This document shows, piece after piece, positions 24,083 through 34,376 of a stretch of DNA of 64,000 nt. The DNA lies in the NCBI RefSeq assembly GCF_030445035.2, contig NC_080677.1, positions 156,861,169 through 156,925,168 on the forward strand, in the 5' to 3' direction. Under the pieces are notes generated by a model. The model searched no databases. It saw only the letters and a program-made list of their open reading frames with translations, and had not been told where the DNA came from. The stretch's first letter is position 1; each line of letters begins with the position of its first letter. A program made the position numbers and the translations under genes. Origin of the DNA: Dasypus novemcinctus (Eukaryota > Chordata > Mammalia > Cingulata > Dasypodidae).

Positions 24083-24129
24083 TGATTGTCTCTTTTATCA
24101 TATACTGTAATATTTTCAAAATGGAACGT

Positions 24130-24480
24130 TTTGAACTCTTTCTTCCATCTTATCAATATATTTGATTATTCCTGCACCAGAATCTCCTATTTTAATAACT
24201 AAGACTGTTTCTATATCTAGTAGGGCAAGCTGTGTCTTGTTCTTTTTCAAAAATGTATTCAAGGACATGTTTTCTTCCAATGTCCATGTAAAATACTGCT
24301 AGAATTTTCCTCGGGATTCTCTGGCCTATATTAACTGTACACATCTCTGTAGGAGAGGGCTTACATCATTACAGTACTGAGCACTCATGGGAGGAATGAG
24401 CCTTTTAAAATATGAATCGGTAAAGCCATATACTTAAAAAAAAAAGCCTTGCACATTCTGTAGTCAGTTTTTCTTACTTA
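24130..24480 (-). mobile_element. Old L1 ORF2 remnant
   Basis: The order 'gtttctatatctagtagggcaagc', 'tgttctttttcaaaaatgt' and 'tccatgtaaaatactgctagaatt' follows a conserved stretch of old L1 ORF2 in antisense. Diverged, with approximate ends. Confidence 0.45.
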
Positions 24481-24483
24481 TTA

Positions 24484-25085
24484 TGATGGTTAATTTTACC
24501 TGCAATATTTATCAATGGGAGGTATTTTGAGGTGGGATTTGCAGCTGATTGCATCGCTTAACTGCACTGAGGATCAGATAAGGAGTTTGCCCTTAAGCCA
24601 GAACTGATAGGAGCAGATGTGGGGCGAGTGGCTGGGTGCCCTCCTCCCACGTGGGAGTTCCCAGGTTTGGTTCTGGTGTCTCCTAAAAAAACAAAAGCAA
24701 ACCACAAGCAAAACAAACGAGGAATGAACTCAGGGCAGCCCAAGTGGCTGGGTGGTTGGGTGCCCACTTCCCACATATGAGGTCCTGGTTTCATTCCCCA
24801 GCTCCCGTACCTAAAAGAAAACCAGAATGGATTTCAGGGGTCAGAAGAAGAATTCAGACTCAACACACTCAGCGTTGGCTCTTGGACAGAATTTCCAGCC
24901 AGACAATTTCCCCTGGGGAAATCAGACTAAGGACTGTAACATCACCTTTATGGAAATTTAGAGCCAACAGCCTATCCTACGAAGCCCGGACATGGTTGCT
25001 CCTGCTGGGAGAGCCGATTCCTTTCAACAAATCTGATTGGTTTCCATTGGTTGATTCTGGTTCTCTGGAGACCGCTGTATGGTAT
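24484..25085 (+). mobile_element. Old LTR-like element, SINE-interrupted
   Basis: Fossil LTR beginning 'tgatggttaattttacctgc' and ending near 'ttggttgattctggttctctggagacc', the start and end of a common mammal-wide LTR-like family. The middle contains 'actcagcgttggctcttggacagaatttccagcc'. Two short SINE units interrupt it at about 24611-24816. Family attribution (MaLR-like) is from memory and tentative. Confidence 0.6.
24611..24816 (+). mobile_element. Two short tRNA-like SINE units in tandem
   Basis: Two head units lie back to back, each of the form 'gtggctgggtgccc...cttcccacatgnggag(g)tcc(c)ggtttnattcc', followed by 'tctcctaaaaaaacaaaagc' or 'acctaaaagaaaacc'. This matches the heads of the dimeric SINE at 60585-60871 but has no DAS body. 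Confidence 0.7.
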
Positions 25086-25089
25086 TTTA

Positions 25090-26985
25090 TCATTCTTATT
25101 ACTACTGCAAATCCACGTGTTTTACTCTGCATTTTATAATTATGTCGGTTTTGTTTCTAACCAATTTCACGGAATAGTCTTTTGGTTCTATTAGATTTTC
25201 AGTTGATTCTCTTGGATTTTCTAGATACTAAATTGCAACTTTATACTAGACCTGGCTTCTGCCAGCTCACAGGAGACAATTAAGATTTCAGGAATTTTGT
25301 GAGCTGGTTTTTAAACATAGCCATTATTAAAAATTAAATTCTGTAGCTTTATAATTAAATAAATTATATAAAACAGGGTTAATAAATATTCCAAATTTGC
25401 CGTGTCCTAGTTATTTCACTACATTTTACTCTTATCTGTGCCTTAAGGTTATTTCTTTCTATTGTTTCTGTATGGCGGGGATATGTCACACTCGTGTGCC
25501 ACCGTGCTAGCTCTTCCAACTCCATGTTCAGTCACATGACAGGGGTAGCTTAAAGGCTCCCGTGGTGGGAATATTTACACCATGAAAATAAGGAAATGCT
25601 ACAAATCAGATCTTGATTTATTGCTTTGTTGACTTGCCTAGACTTAAGATAGTAATGGATAAAATGTTAATAATCCAGATTAAATTTAAAAATGTGTCGT
25701 ATCCATAGTCATTACCTCGAAAATAGCACAAAAATAACTTGAGGAAACACTATTCCAAACGCTATTTGAAAACTATTATTCAGTTTAGTGAATAAGTTGC
25801 TCACATCATTGACCAACAAGTGCAATTTAAACAAGTTGTTTCACTTTGGTCTTATTCATTAATATAAGCGAAAATGTCAACCAACATTACGCCAGGTGCT
25901 ATACTCAGAGTGCTGCTTATTAATCATGAGTCATCAAAGCACTGATCTTACAGCAAGTAAATAATGAAAGTCTTCTTTCTTCCTTTCAAATCTTACATCC
26001 ATTTCATTTTTTGCATCTATTGAACTGCCAGGACTCTAGTACAATGTGGAAAGCAGTAATGTGAGTTGACATTTTGATTTGATCCTTATTTTAATTTCCT
26101 AGTTTATCAATGAGAAGATGTCTACTCTGGGTTTTTAATGAAAGTTAGAATTCTTATATAGTAATATTTGCACACTAATAGGAAATTTCAACTGCCTGTT
26201 CTTAATATTTCCTATTTTAAAAAATGCTTCCATTCCTTCCAGACCTGTATATTCTTTCCAAAATTCCATAACCATATGGTTTCCAGCGTCCTTGCAACAT
26301 CTAGTAAAATCCCATACTTAAACCAACCCTTCTCCATGCTTCCTTGAGTGATCCTTCTTTACTCACTGTCTCTGCCCTCTAGCCTGCCATTTCTCTTTTG
26401 CCCATTCCACGTGTGCTTTTGTTCCCCTCCCAGCCCTGCGACGCTGAAACCTTCCCTGCCCAAATCAATGGTGAGCCCCATTTGCCAAATCCAAAGGGCA
26501 GTGCTCAGTCTTTGCCTCAGCAGCATGTTATACACTTATCCATTTTCGTCCTTGGGTCCTTCTCTTCTGTTGGTGTCCAGGATACCACAGGCTATTGGGC
26601 TCCCTCTCATCTCACTGGCCACTCCCTCTCAGTTCTTATGAATTTCTCCTTCTCGCTTGGCTTCTATATGTGGAAGGTCCTGGAATGCCCAGAGCTCAGC
26701 CCCTGAACTCTCCTCTGCCTATCCAACTCCATGACTCTGAGTACAACTGGTCTGCTGATGATTCCCACTGTTGCATCTTTGCTGAAACCCTAGCTAGAGT
26801 ATCCGAAATGCTTACCCCCATATCCACTGGATAGGCATCTGGGCACTAACACAGCCAGAGCAAACTCAATTCCTTCCTTCCTTCTTCCTGCTTTCAAGGT
26901 TTTGTATGGGATTACTCTTGTCTGGTTTTGGTATCAGGGCTATGTTGATTCGCAAAACAAATTAGGAGGCTTTATTACTATACTC
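25090..26985. other. Unique sequence, no gene recognised
   Basis: The C-rich part at about 26340-26830 gives open frames, but the translations are low-information. It may be very old repeat sequence. I see no exon. Confidence 0.45.
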
Positions 26986-26989
26986 TCTG

Positions 26990-27085
26990 AAGTAAAGTGA
27001 AAACTCTATGTGGGCAGGACTTTTTTTACTTACTGCTGTATCCCTGGCACCTAAAATATAAAACAAGCTTAATGAATTTTCATTG
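26990..27085 (+). mobile_element. L2 3' fragment
   Basis: 'atgtgggcaggacttttttta', 'actgctgtatccctggcacc' and 'cttaatgaatttt' match the L2 3' end order in a diverged form. Confidence 0.55.
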
Positions 27086-27089
27086 ACAT

Positions 27090-28004
27090 TTTCTCAAATC
27101 TGACTTGGTGCTATCTTCTACAAGTTTCTTTTTTCCTTGACCATATTTTCAGTTATTTCTATGATCACCAGTTTTCTTTTGTTGTGAAATTTTTGTGTCT
27201 TTTTAAGTGAATTTGATTAAACATATTTTCCTAAAAATTACAGTCTATCCTCGTGTATTTGTGAATTCACCTACTCACTAAAATTTTTTTGTGACCTCAA
27301 AATAAATTCTCATGGTTCTTTCGGGGTCCTGCATGGACATGCAGAGAGTGGTGAAGTTTGTCACCCGACACACACATTCCCAGCTGAAGTTGAGCAGAAA
27401 TGTCTTTTGGGTTCGGCTCTCATATGGTAGACTATTGTCCCATTTGCAGTATACCTAGTGCCACTTTTTTTGCAGTTTTATCTTTTTTTGGTGATTTTGC
27501 TGTTTAAAATGGCCTCCGAGCACAGTGCTGAATTGCTTGTCCTAAGCACAAGAAGGCTGGAATGTCCATAACAGTGCAAATACTTGTATTAGAGCAGGCG
27601 TGAGTTATATGAGTCATTGGTGGTGAGGTCAATGTTAATGAATCAACAATATGTTTAAATAAGGTGCCTTTGAACAGAAACATACATAAAGCAAGATCAT
27701 GTATCAATCCATTGATGAAAATGTAGGGACCAGCCACTCACAGTATAACCTAACACTGTATTTCTCCTTGGAGCAATAATTCAGTATTCACTAATTCAGT
27801 GTGTGCATTGACTTTACAAAACATAACCTTGTGAATAATGATTAACTGTAATTGATTCATTCAGCCTTTCAAATTTGTCAGCATACCAATATACATAGCT
27901 TCTCATAATCTTTACGTGTCCGTCCCCAATGTCTGGTTCTTTTAAACTTTTATTTGTTCTTTTCTCTTTTGTTCTTGATCAGGCTTTCAAAAGTTTTGCT
28001 AGTT
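27090..28004. other. AT-rich sequence, nothing recognised
   Basis: No gene, RNA gene or confident repeat is visible in this stretch. Confidence 0.45.
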
Positions 28005-28017
28005 TATTGCTCTTTTT

Positions 28018-28434
28018 TTTTTTTTAAAGATTTATTTATTTATTTATTTCTCTCCCCTCCCCCCGCCCCAGTTGTCTGTTCTCTGTGTCTAATTGTTGCA
28101 TGTTCTTCTTTGTCTGCTTCTGTTGTTGTCAACAGCACAGGAATCTGTGTTTCTTTTTGTTGTGTCATCTTGTTGTGTCAGCTCTCTGTGTGTGTGCGCC
28201 ACTCCTGGGCAGGCTGCACTTTCTTTTGCGCTGGGCAGCTCTCCTTACGGGGTGCACTCCTTGCGCATGGGACTCCCCTTCATGGGGGACAACCCTGCAT
28301 GGCAGGGCACTCCTTGCGCGCATCAGCACTGTGCGTGGGCCAGCTCCACACGGGTCAAGGAGGCCCGGGGTTTGAACCGCAGACCTCCCATGTGGTAGGC
28401 GGACGCCCTATCCACTGGGCAAAGTCCACTTCCC
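28018..28434 (-). mobile_element. DAS-type SINE with exact target duplication
   Basis: Full element in reverse complement, ending 'caaagtccacttccc'. The duplication tattgctcttttt lies at 28005-28017 and 28435-28447, exact. The tail contains (ATTT)n repeats. Confidence 0.95.
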
Positions 28435-28447
28435 TATTGCTCTTTTT

Positions 28448-28839
28448 AATGAAACAGCTTTTGGGTTTATTGCTCAAGAGCACTTTTAAAATTTCTTATT
28501 TCAGATAAAAAAGAAATTAAAGAAATAAGTTTTTTAAGTATTACTTAAGTTGAATGCTTGGTTGATTTATATACCAGTCTTCCAGGTTTTATAATAATAA
28601 GACTTAATATTTCCCACTAAATAGTAATTTGATTACATCCCACAAGTTTTTATATACAGAATTCTCATTTTTTTAACCTCTAAATATTCTATAATTGCAT
28701 TTCCCTTAAAGTCATTCAAAAATGTTCCCAAGTTTCCTGATGTTCTGATGCCAGCATTTTCCTTTTACCATCCTACCCTTTTCTGGTACCAGCCTTCAGG
28801 AGAGTCCCCAGTGATATTCCCCTTATAGTATTCAATCCA
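28448..28839. other. AT-rich sequence, nothing certain
   Basis: This part has the texture of old L1 3' sequence on the minus strand but no diagnostic block. It ends at the poly-T that begins the large L1. Confidence 0.4.
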
Positions 28840-30885
28840 TATATAATTTTTTTTCCTTTTTTTCTTTTTTACATGCAAGTTTTAAAAAATCATATAATAT
28901 GTTACACAATATATTTGGTTCATGGTAATGCAATCATATAGTATTTGTCTTTTTGCATCTGGCTTGCTTTGCTTCGCATAATATCCTCCAGGTTCATCCA
29001 TGTTGTCATACTCTTTACGACTTCATTTCTGCTTACAGCTGCGTAATATTCCACAGTTTGTTTATCCATTCATCAGATGATGGAAACTTTGGCAATCATG
29101 AATAATGCAGCTCTGAACATGGGTCTGCAGATGTCTGTGTCACTGCTTTCAGTTCTTCTGAATATATACCCAGTAGTGGTGTTGCAGGGTCATGAGGCAA
29201 GTCTATATTCAATTTCTTTAGGAACTGCCAGAGAGTCCTCCACAGTGGCTGTACCACTCTGCATTCCCACCAACAGTGAACAAGTGCTCCTATCTCTTCA
29301 CATCCTCTCCTATATTTGTAGTTCTCTGTCTTTTTCATAGTGGCCATTCTGTTAGGTGTGAAATGATCTCATTATAGTTTCGATTTGCATTTCTCTAATC
29401 ATTAGCGATGCTGAGCATTTCTTCATGTATTGTTTTTGTTTGTTTGTTTTCGCCATTTGTCTTTCTTCTTTGGAAAAATGTCTTCAAGTCTCTTGCCTAT
29501 TTTTTAATTGGGTCATTTGTCTTTTTTTGTTGAGTTGTAACATCTCTTAATATATCATGGATATTAAACCCTTATCGGACATGTGATTTCCAAATATTTT
29601 CTCCCATTGAGTGGGCTGCCTTTTCACCCTTTTGACAAAGTCCTGTGAGGTGCAAAAGTGTTTAATTTTGAGGAGGTCCTATTTATCTATTTTTTCTTTT
29701 GTTGTGTGTGCTTTGGTATAAGATCCAAGAAACCACCACCTACCACGAGGTCTTGAAGATGGTTCCCTAGATTTTCTCCTGGTAGTTTTATGGTCTTGGT
29801 TTTTATATTTAGGTCTTTGATCCATTTGAGTTGATTCTTGAATATGGAGTGAGCTAGGGGTCCTCTTGCATTCTTCTGGTTATAGATATGCAGTTCTCCC
29901 AGCACCATTTATTGAAGAAACTGTTTGTTCCATTAACATGGACTTGGTAGGTTTGTCAAAAACCAGTAGACCTTATAGGTGAAGGTTTATTTCTGGATTC
30001 TCAATTCTATTCCACTGATCGATGTATCTATCTTTATGCCAGTGCCATGCCGTTTTGACCACTAGCAGCTTTGTAATATGTTTCAAGGTAAGGCAGTGAA
30101 ATTCCTCCCATACTGCTCTTCTTTTTTAGAATACTTTTGGCTATTCTGGTGCACTTTCCCTTCCAAATGAATTTGGTAATTGCCTTTTATAATTCTGTAA
30201 AGTAGGCTATTGAAATTTTGACTGATATTGCATTGAATCTATAAATCAGTTTGGGTAAGATTGACATCTTCATGATATTTATTCTTCCAGTCCATGAACA
30301 CGGAATGTTTTTTCATTTGTTTAGATCTTTTTCTGTTTCTTTTAGCATTGTTTTGTAGATTCCTGCATATAGGTCCTGTACTTCTTTGGTTAAATTAATT
30401 CCTAGGTATTTGAGTCTTTTTGTTGCTATTGTAAATGGAATTTTCCCCCTGATTTCCTCCTCAGATTGTTCAGTACTAGTGTGCAAAAACATTACTGATT
30501 TTTGTGTGTTGATCTTGTATCCTACACTTTGCTGAATTCATTTATTAGCTCAAGTGGCTTTGTCATGGATACTTCAGAATTTTCTAAATATAGGATTATG
30601 TCATCCTCAAACAGTGAGAGTGTTACTTCTAACTTTCTTATTTGGATGCCTTTAATTTTTTTTCTTCTCTAATTGCCCTAGCTAGAACGTCTAGTACAGT
30701 TTTGAATAACAATGGTGACAGTGGGCATCCTTGTCTAGCTCTGGATCTTAGAGGGAAAGCTTTCAACTTTTCCCCATTGACTACAATGTTGGCTGTGGGT
30801 TTTTCATATATGCCTTTTTTCTGATTGAGGAATTTTCCTCTATTCCTATCTTTTAAAGTGTTTTTATCAAAAAAGGATGCTGGAT

Positions 30886-31290
30886 CACATACAGGGGAAA
30901 CTCGATAAGATTAAGTACAGACCACTTATCAGAAATCATGGAGGAGAGAAGAAAGTGGTATGATGTGTTTAAGGTACTGAGAGAGAAAAACTGCCAGTCA
31001 AGAACTCTGTATCCGGCAAAGCTGTCCTTCAAAAATGAGTGTGAGTTCAAAAACTTCACAGACAAACAAAAACTGATAGAATATGTTACCCAAAGATCAG
31101 ATTTGCAAGAGATACTAAAGGGGGTGCTGCAGCCTAAAGGAAAAAACAAGGGTGAGAGATTTGGAGAAGAGTTTAGAAGTGAAGATTATTAGGAAGGGTA
31201 AACTAAAGGATAAGAAGACAGACATTAGAACAATATGACAACAGAGAGCCAAAGGACAAAATGAATGAAGCAATTTGAAGTTTTCAAGTA
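30886..31290 (+). pseudogene. L1 ORF1p C-terminus fragment within the chimera
   Basis: Translation from about 30938 reads MEERRKWYDVFKVLREKN, YPAKLSFKNECEFKNFTDKQ and LQEILKGVLQPKG, the ORF1p C-terminal domain (compare human PAKLSFISEGEIKYFIDKQ). The frame stops at 31190. The following spacer aligns with the spacer of the surrounding L1, and the homology continues to about 31290 just inside ORF2. It is on the opposite strand to the surrounding L1. Confidence 0.85.
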
Positions 31291-31961
31291 GCCCTTCACA
31301 TCTGTCCAATGAACCATGAAATATGGAAAGAAGACCTTTCTTGGCAAGAACAGCCCAGGAGCAGCAGAAAGTGGCACAGAGGATTAAAAAGAATGGATAA
31401 TCAGCAGAAATAACAGATCTCTCACCAAGTCAATTCCTAACTATGACTTTGCTGTTTGTGCAGCTATTGCTGAGAAACCAAAGACAGCTTCAACAAATAA
31501 AACAATGGTTATTGTGTCTGCTTCTAGGACCGTAGAGACTGTAACTGAGAAGGAAGATGGTGCTCCAAAACCAGATGGCTCTCTTTCATCAAAGCCCAAT
31601 GAAGGAAAATGCATAGCATGAATTACTTAAATCTGTCTTTTTTGATTATCATTTAAAGTGTCAGACACAGGGACATGTATTCTGGAGAAACGGGGCAAAC
31701 CTCCTCTTCGTAAGATAAATTTTTCAGATGAAGCATATAAATCTAAATGGTAGCATTATTGGACAGTACTTGGACTATGCTTTGATAAATTACGGTTTAT
31801 ACTTAAGATTAGAATTCTGAGCAAAATGTTTTTGATGTATAAATTTAATCCAAATATATGAATGGATACATTTTAAAGATACAACTTGAAAAGAAAATTC
31901 TTGAATAGTAAATAACTTGGTCAGTGTTATTAAAATATTGACTCATTGACTTTTGTTTTAT

Positions 31962-32341
31962 TTTTTATTTTTTATTTTTTTAAAGATTATTTATTTATTT
32001 AATTTCCCCCCCTCCCCTGGTTGTCTGTTCTTGGTGTCTATTTGCTGCGTCTTGTTTCTTTGTCCGCTTCTCTTGTCGTCAGCGGCACGGGAAGTGTGGG
32101 CGGCGCCATTCCTTGGCAGGCTGCTCCCTCCTTCGCGCTGGGCGGCTCTCCTTACGGGCGCACTCCTTGCGCGTGGGGCTCCCCTACGCGGGGGACACCC
32201 CTGCGTGGCACGGCACTCCTTGCGCGCATCAGCACTGCGCATGGGCCAGCTGCACACGGGTCAAGGAGGCCCGGGGCTTGAACCGCGGACCTCCCATGTG
32301 GTAGACGGACGCCCTAACCACTGGGCCAAAGTCCGTTTCCC
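31962..32341 (-). mobile_element. DAS-type SINE with exact target duplication
   Basis: Complete copy, body very close to the consensus seen across the window. Exact 15-base duplication tgacttttgttttat at 31947-31961 and 32342-32356. One of the less diverged copies, so probably among the younger insertions. Confidence 0.96.
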
Positions 32342-32479
32342 TGACTTTTGTTTTATGATAAAGGAAATAAGTGATTACTTTCTCTCCTAGAAGTTTAACT
32401 GGTTACTATTCACTCTGTTTTCCTTGCATCTGTAGAGTAAGTTTGTCACAAGGCTTAAATATTTTTAATATTCATTTTA

Positions 32480-32899
32480 TTTTATTTTTTAAAGATTTAA
32501 AAAAATTTTTCTCCCTTTGCCCCCTACCCACCCCAGTTGTCTGTTCTCTGTGTCCATTTGCTGTGTGTTCTTCTGTGACCATTTCTACCCTTATCAGTGG
32601 CACTGGGAATCTGTGTTTCTTTTTGTTGTGTCATCTTGTTGTCAGCTCTCCACGTGTGCGGCGCCATTCTTGGGCAGGCTGCACTTTCTTTCACACTGGG
32701 TGGCTCTCCTTACAGGGCGCACTCCTTGCATGTGGGGCTCCCTGATGCGGGGGACACCCCTGTGTGGCAGGGCACTCCTTGCGTGCATCAGCACTGCGCA
32801 TGGGCCAGCTCCACATGGGTCAAGGAGGCCTGGGGTTTGAACCGTGGACCTCCCATGTGGTAGGCAGATCCCCTATCCAATGGGCCAAGTCTGCTTCCC
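32480..32899 (-). mobile_element. DAS-type SINE with exact target duplication
   Basis: Head ends 'gccaagtctgcttccc'. The duplication ttaatattcatttta lies at 32465-32479 and 32900-32914, exact. More diverged in the body than the copy at 31962. Confidence 0.95.
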
Positions 32900-33050
32900 T
32901 TAATATTCATTTTAATTCAAAGTTGTGGTTTTGTTAAATGTGGAATCTTTGAAAGTTCAGCCAAAAATGCATTCAAATGTGGACATTTTGAAGTTTCTCT
33001 AAATTCTGATTTGTGCTTAAGGTTTTGGCTTTAAAGACGTTACAACAGGG

Positions 33051-33545
33051 AAAAACGGATATGGCTCAACAAATTGGGCTCCCGTCTACCATACAGGAGG
33101 TCCAGGGTTTGAACAGGGCCTCCTGGTGAGGACAAGCTGGCCCACATGGTGAGCTGGCCCATGCAGAATGCCGGCCCATGCAGGAATGCCACCCCACGCA
33201 GGAGTGCCACCCTGTGTGGGAGTGCCGCCCAGCACGGGAAAGCTGCCCTGTGCAGGAATGCCAGCCAATGCAGAGAGCTGGCGCAGCAAGATGACACAAC
33301 AAGAGACACAGAGGAAAGAAAATAAGAAAACATAGCAGAACAGGGCGCTGAGGTGGTGTAAGAGAGTAATCGCCTCTCTCCCACTCCAGAAGATCCCGGG
33401 ATCAGTTCCTAGAGCCACCTAATGAGAAGACAAACAGACACAGCAAGAACACACAGTGAATGGACACAGAGAGCAGACAATGGAGGGAGGGGGGATAAAT
33501 AAATAAATAAATAGAGAAATAAATAAGTCTTTGGGGGAAAAAAGA
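33051..33545 (+). mobile_element. Composite SINE with internal tandem repeats
   Basis: The first tRNA-like head (atggctcaacaaattgggctc, B-box gggtttgaac) is followed by about seven degenerate units of 18-20 bases around 'catgcaggaatgccacc' (about 33150-33270). Next come the 'gcagcaagatgacacaac' segment and a second tRNA-like unit (ggtggtgtaagagagtaatcg, gggatcagttcc). A DAS-like 3' end and (AAAT)n tail follow. Flanks gttacaaca and gttataacaa may be the target duplication. It resembles the element at 56133-56555. Confidence 0.75.
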
Positions 33546-33957
33546 AGTTATAACAATGGTAGTTACCTACTTCAGTATTTGTTAGATGTGTAAAGCACTA
33601 ATAAATGTCACAATGATGTTTTTATTTTTTAAGTAGGTTAATCCTTACCACAAGTGAGTCATTTTTTTAAATGTGCATTTTTTTAATGAGCAGATTTTAC
33701 AGATACATCATAATAATTTGTACTGCTACATTTTAAAAAATAGGGGATGATGTGAGGGGAGCAGTACATAGGAATCCCTCATACTTTCAATATAACTTTT
33801 CTGTAATCTAAAGTCTCTTTAAAAATAAAATTTATCATGTATTTTTAAAAAATGGATGCTGGATTTTGTCGAATGCCTTTCTGTGACAATTGAGATGATG
33901 GTGTGTTTTTTTTCCTTCACTTTGTTAATGTGGTGCATTATGTTGATTGATTTTCTT

Positions 33958-34376
33958 TTTTTTTTAAAGATTTATTTATTTATTTATTTCTCTCCCCTCC
34001 CCCCACCCCAGTTGTCTCTTCTCTGTGTCTATTTGCTGCGTGTTCTTCTTTGTCCACTTCTGTTGTTGTCAGCGGCACCGGGAATCTGTGTTTCTTTTTG
34101 CTGCATCATCTTGTTGTGTCAGCTCTCCGTGTGTGCGGCGCCATTCCTGGGCAGGCTGCACTTTCTTTCACACTGGGCAGCTCCCCTTACAGGGTGCACT
34201 CCCTGCACGTGGGGCTCCCCTATGTGGGGGGCACCCCTGCGTGGCAGGGCACTCCTTGAGCGCATCTGCACTGCGCATGGGCCAGCTCCACACGGGTCAA
34301 GAAGGCCCAGGGTTTGAACCTTGGACCTCCCATGTGGTAGACGGATGCCCTAACCACTGGGTCAAGTCCACTTCCC
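33958..34376 (-). mobile_element. DAS-type SINE in L1 ORF2
   Basis: Exact 15-base duplication ttgattgattttctt at 33943-33957 and 34377-34391. It interrupts the L1 reverse transcriptase region a little upstream (in L1 sense) of the chimeric insertion. Confidence 0.96.

Larger units (their letters stand above)
31291..33846 (+). pseudogene. 3' end of an unidentified processed transcript
   Basis: An open stretch reads SLTKSIPNYDFAVCAAIAEK and SASRTVETVTEKEDGAPKPD, then SSKPNEGKCIA and a stop at about 31619. A long AT-rich 3' UTR follows, ending with AATAAA and a poly-A tail at about 33847. I do not recognise the protein. Upstream, 'EQQKVAQRIKKNG' in another frame may be more coding sequence. SINEs at 31962-32341, 32480-32899 and 33051-33545 interrupt the 3' UTR. 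With them removed the transcript piece is about 1.3 kb. Confidence 0.55.
30886..33853 (+). mobile_element. Chimeric retro-insertion: L1 piece joined to an mRNA 3' end
   Basis: A single insertion inside L1 ORF2. It is flanked by ggatgctggat at 30875-30885 and 33854-33864, each preceded by an A run, an L1-type target. The left part (30886 to about 31290) is sense L1: ORF1 C-terminus, the ORF1-ORF2 spacer and the first codons of ORF2. The right part (about 31291-33846) is non-L1 sequence with a poly-A signal AATAAA (33825-33830) about 15 bases before the A tail. Three SINEs lie inside the right part. The simplest reading is template switching during L1 reverse transcription. Confidence 0.75.

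Noticed and set aside
26340-26840. Possible retrocopy suggested by two overlapping frames of about 100 residues
   Set aside because: No recognisable protein family, no poly-A tail and no target duplication. The composition resembles very old repeat sequence.
33150-33270. Spaced short repeats as a CRISPR-like array
   Set aside because: The units are directly abutting, degenerate and inside a SINE of a mammalian genome.
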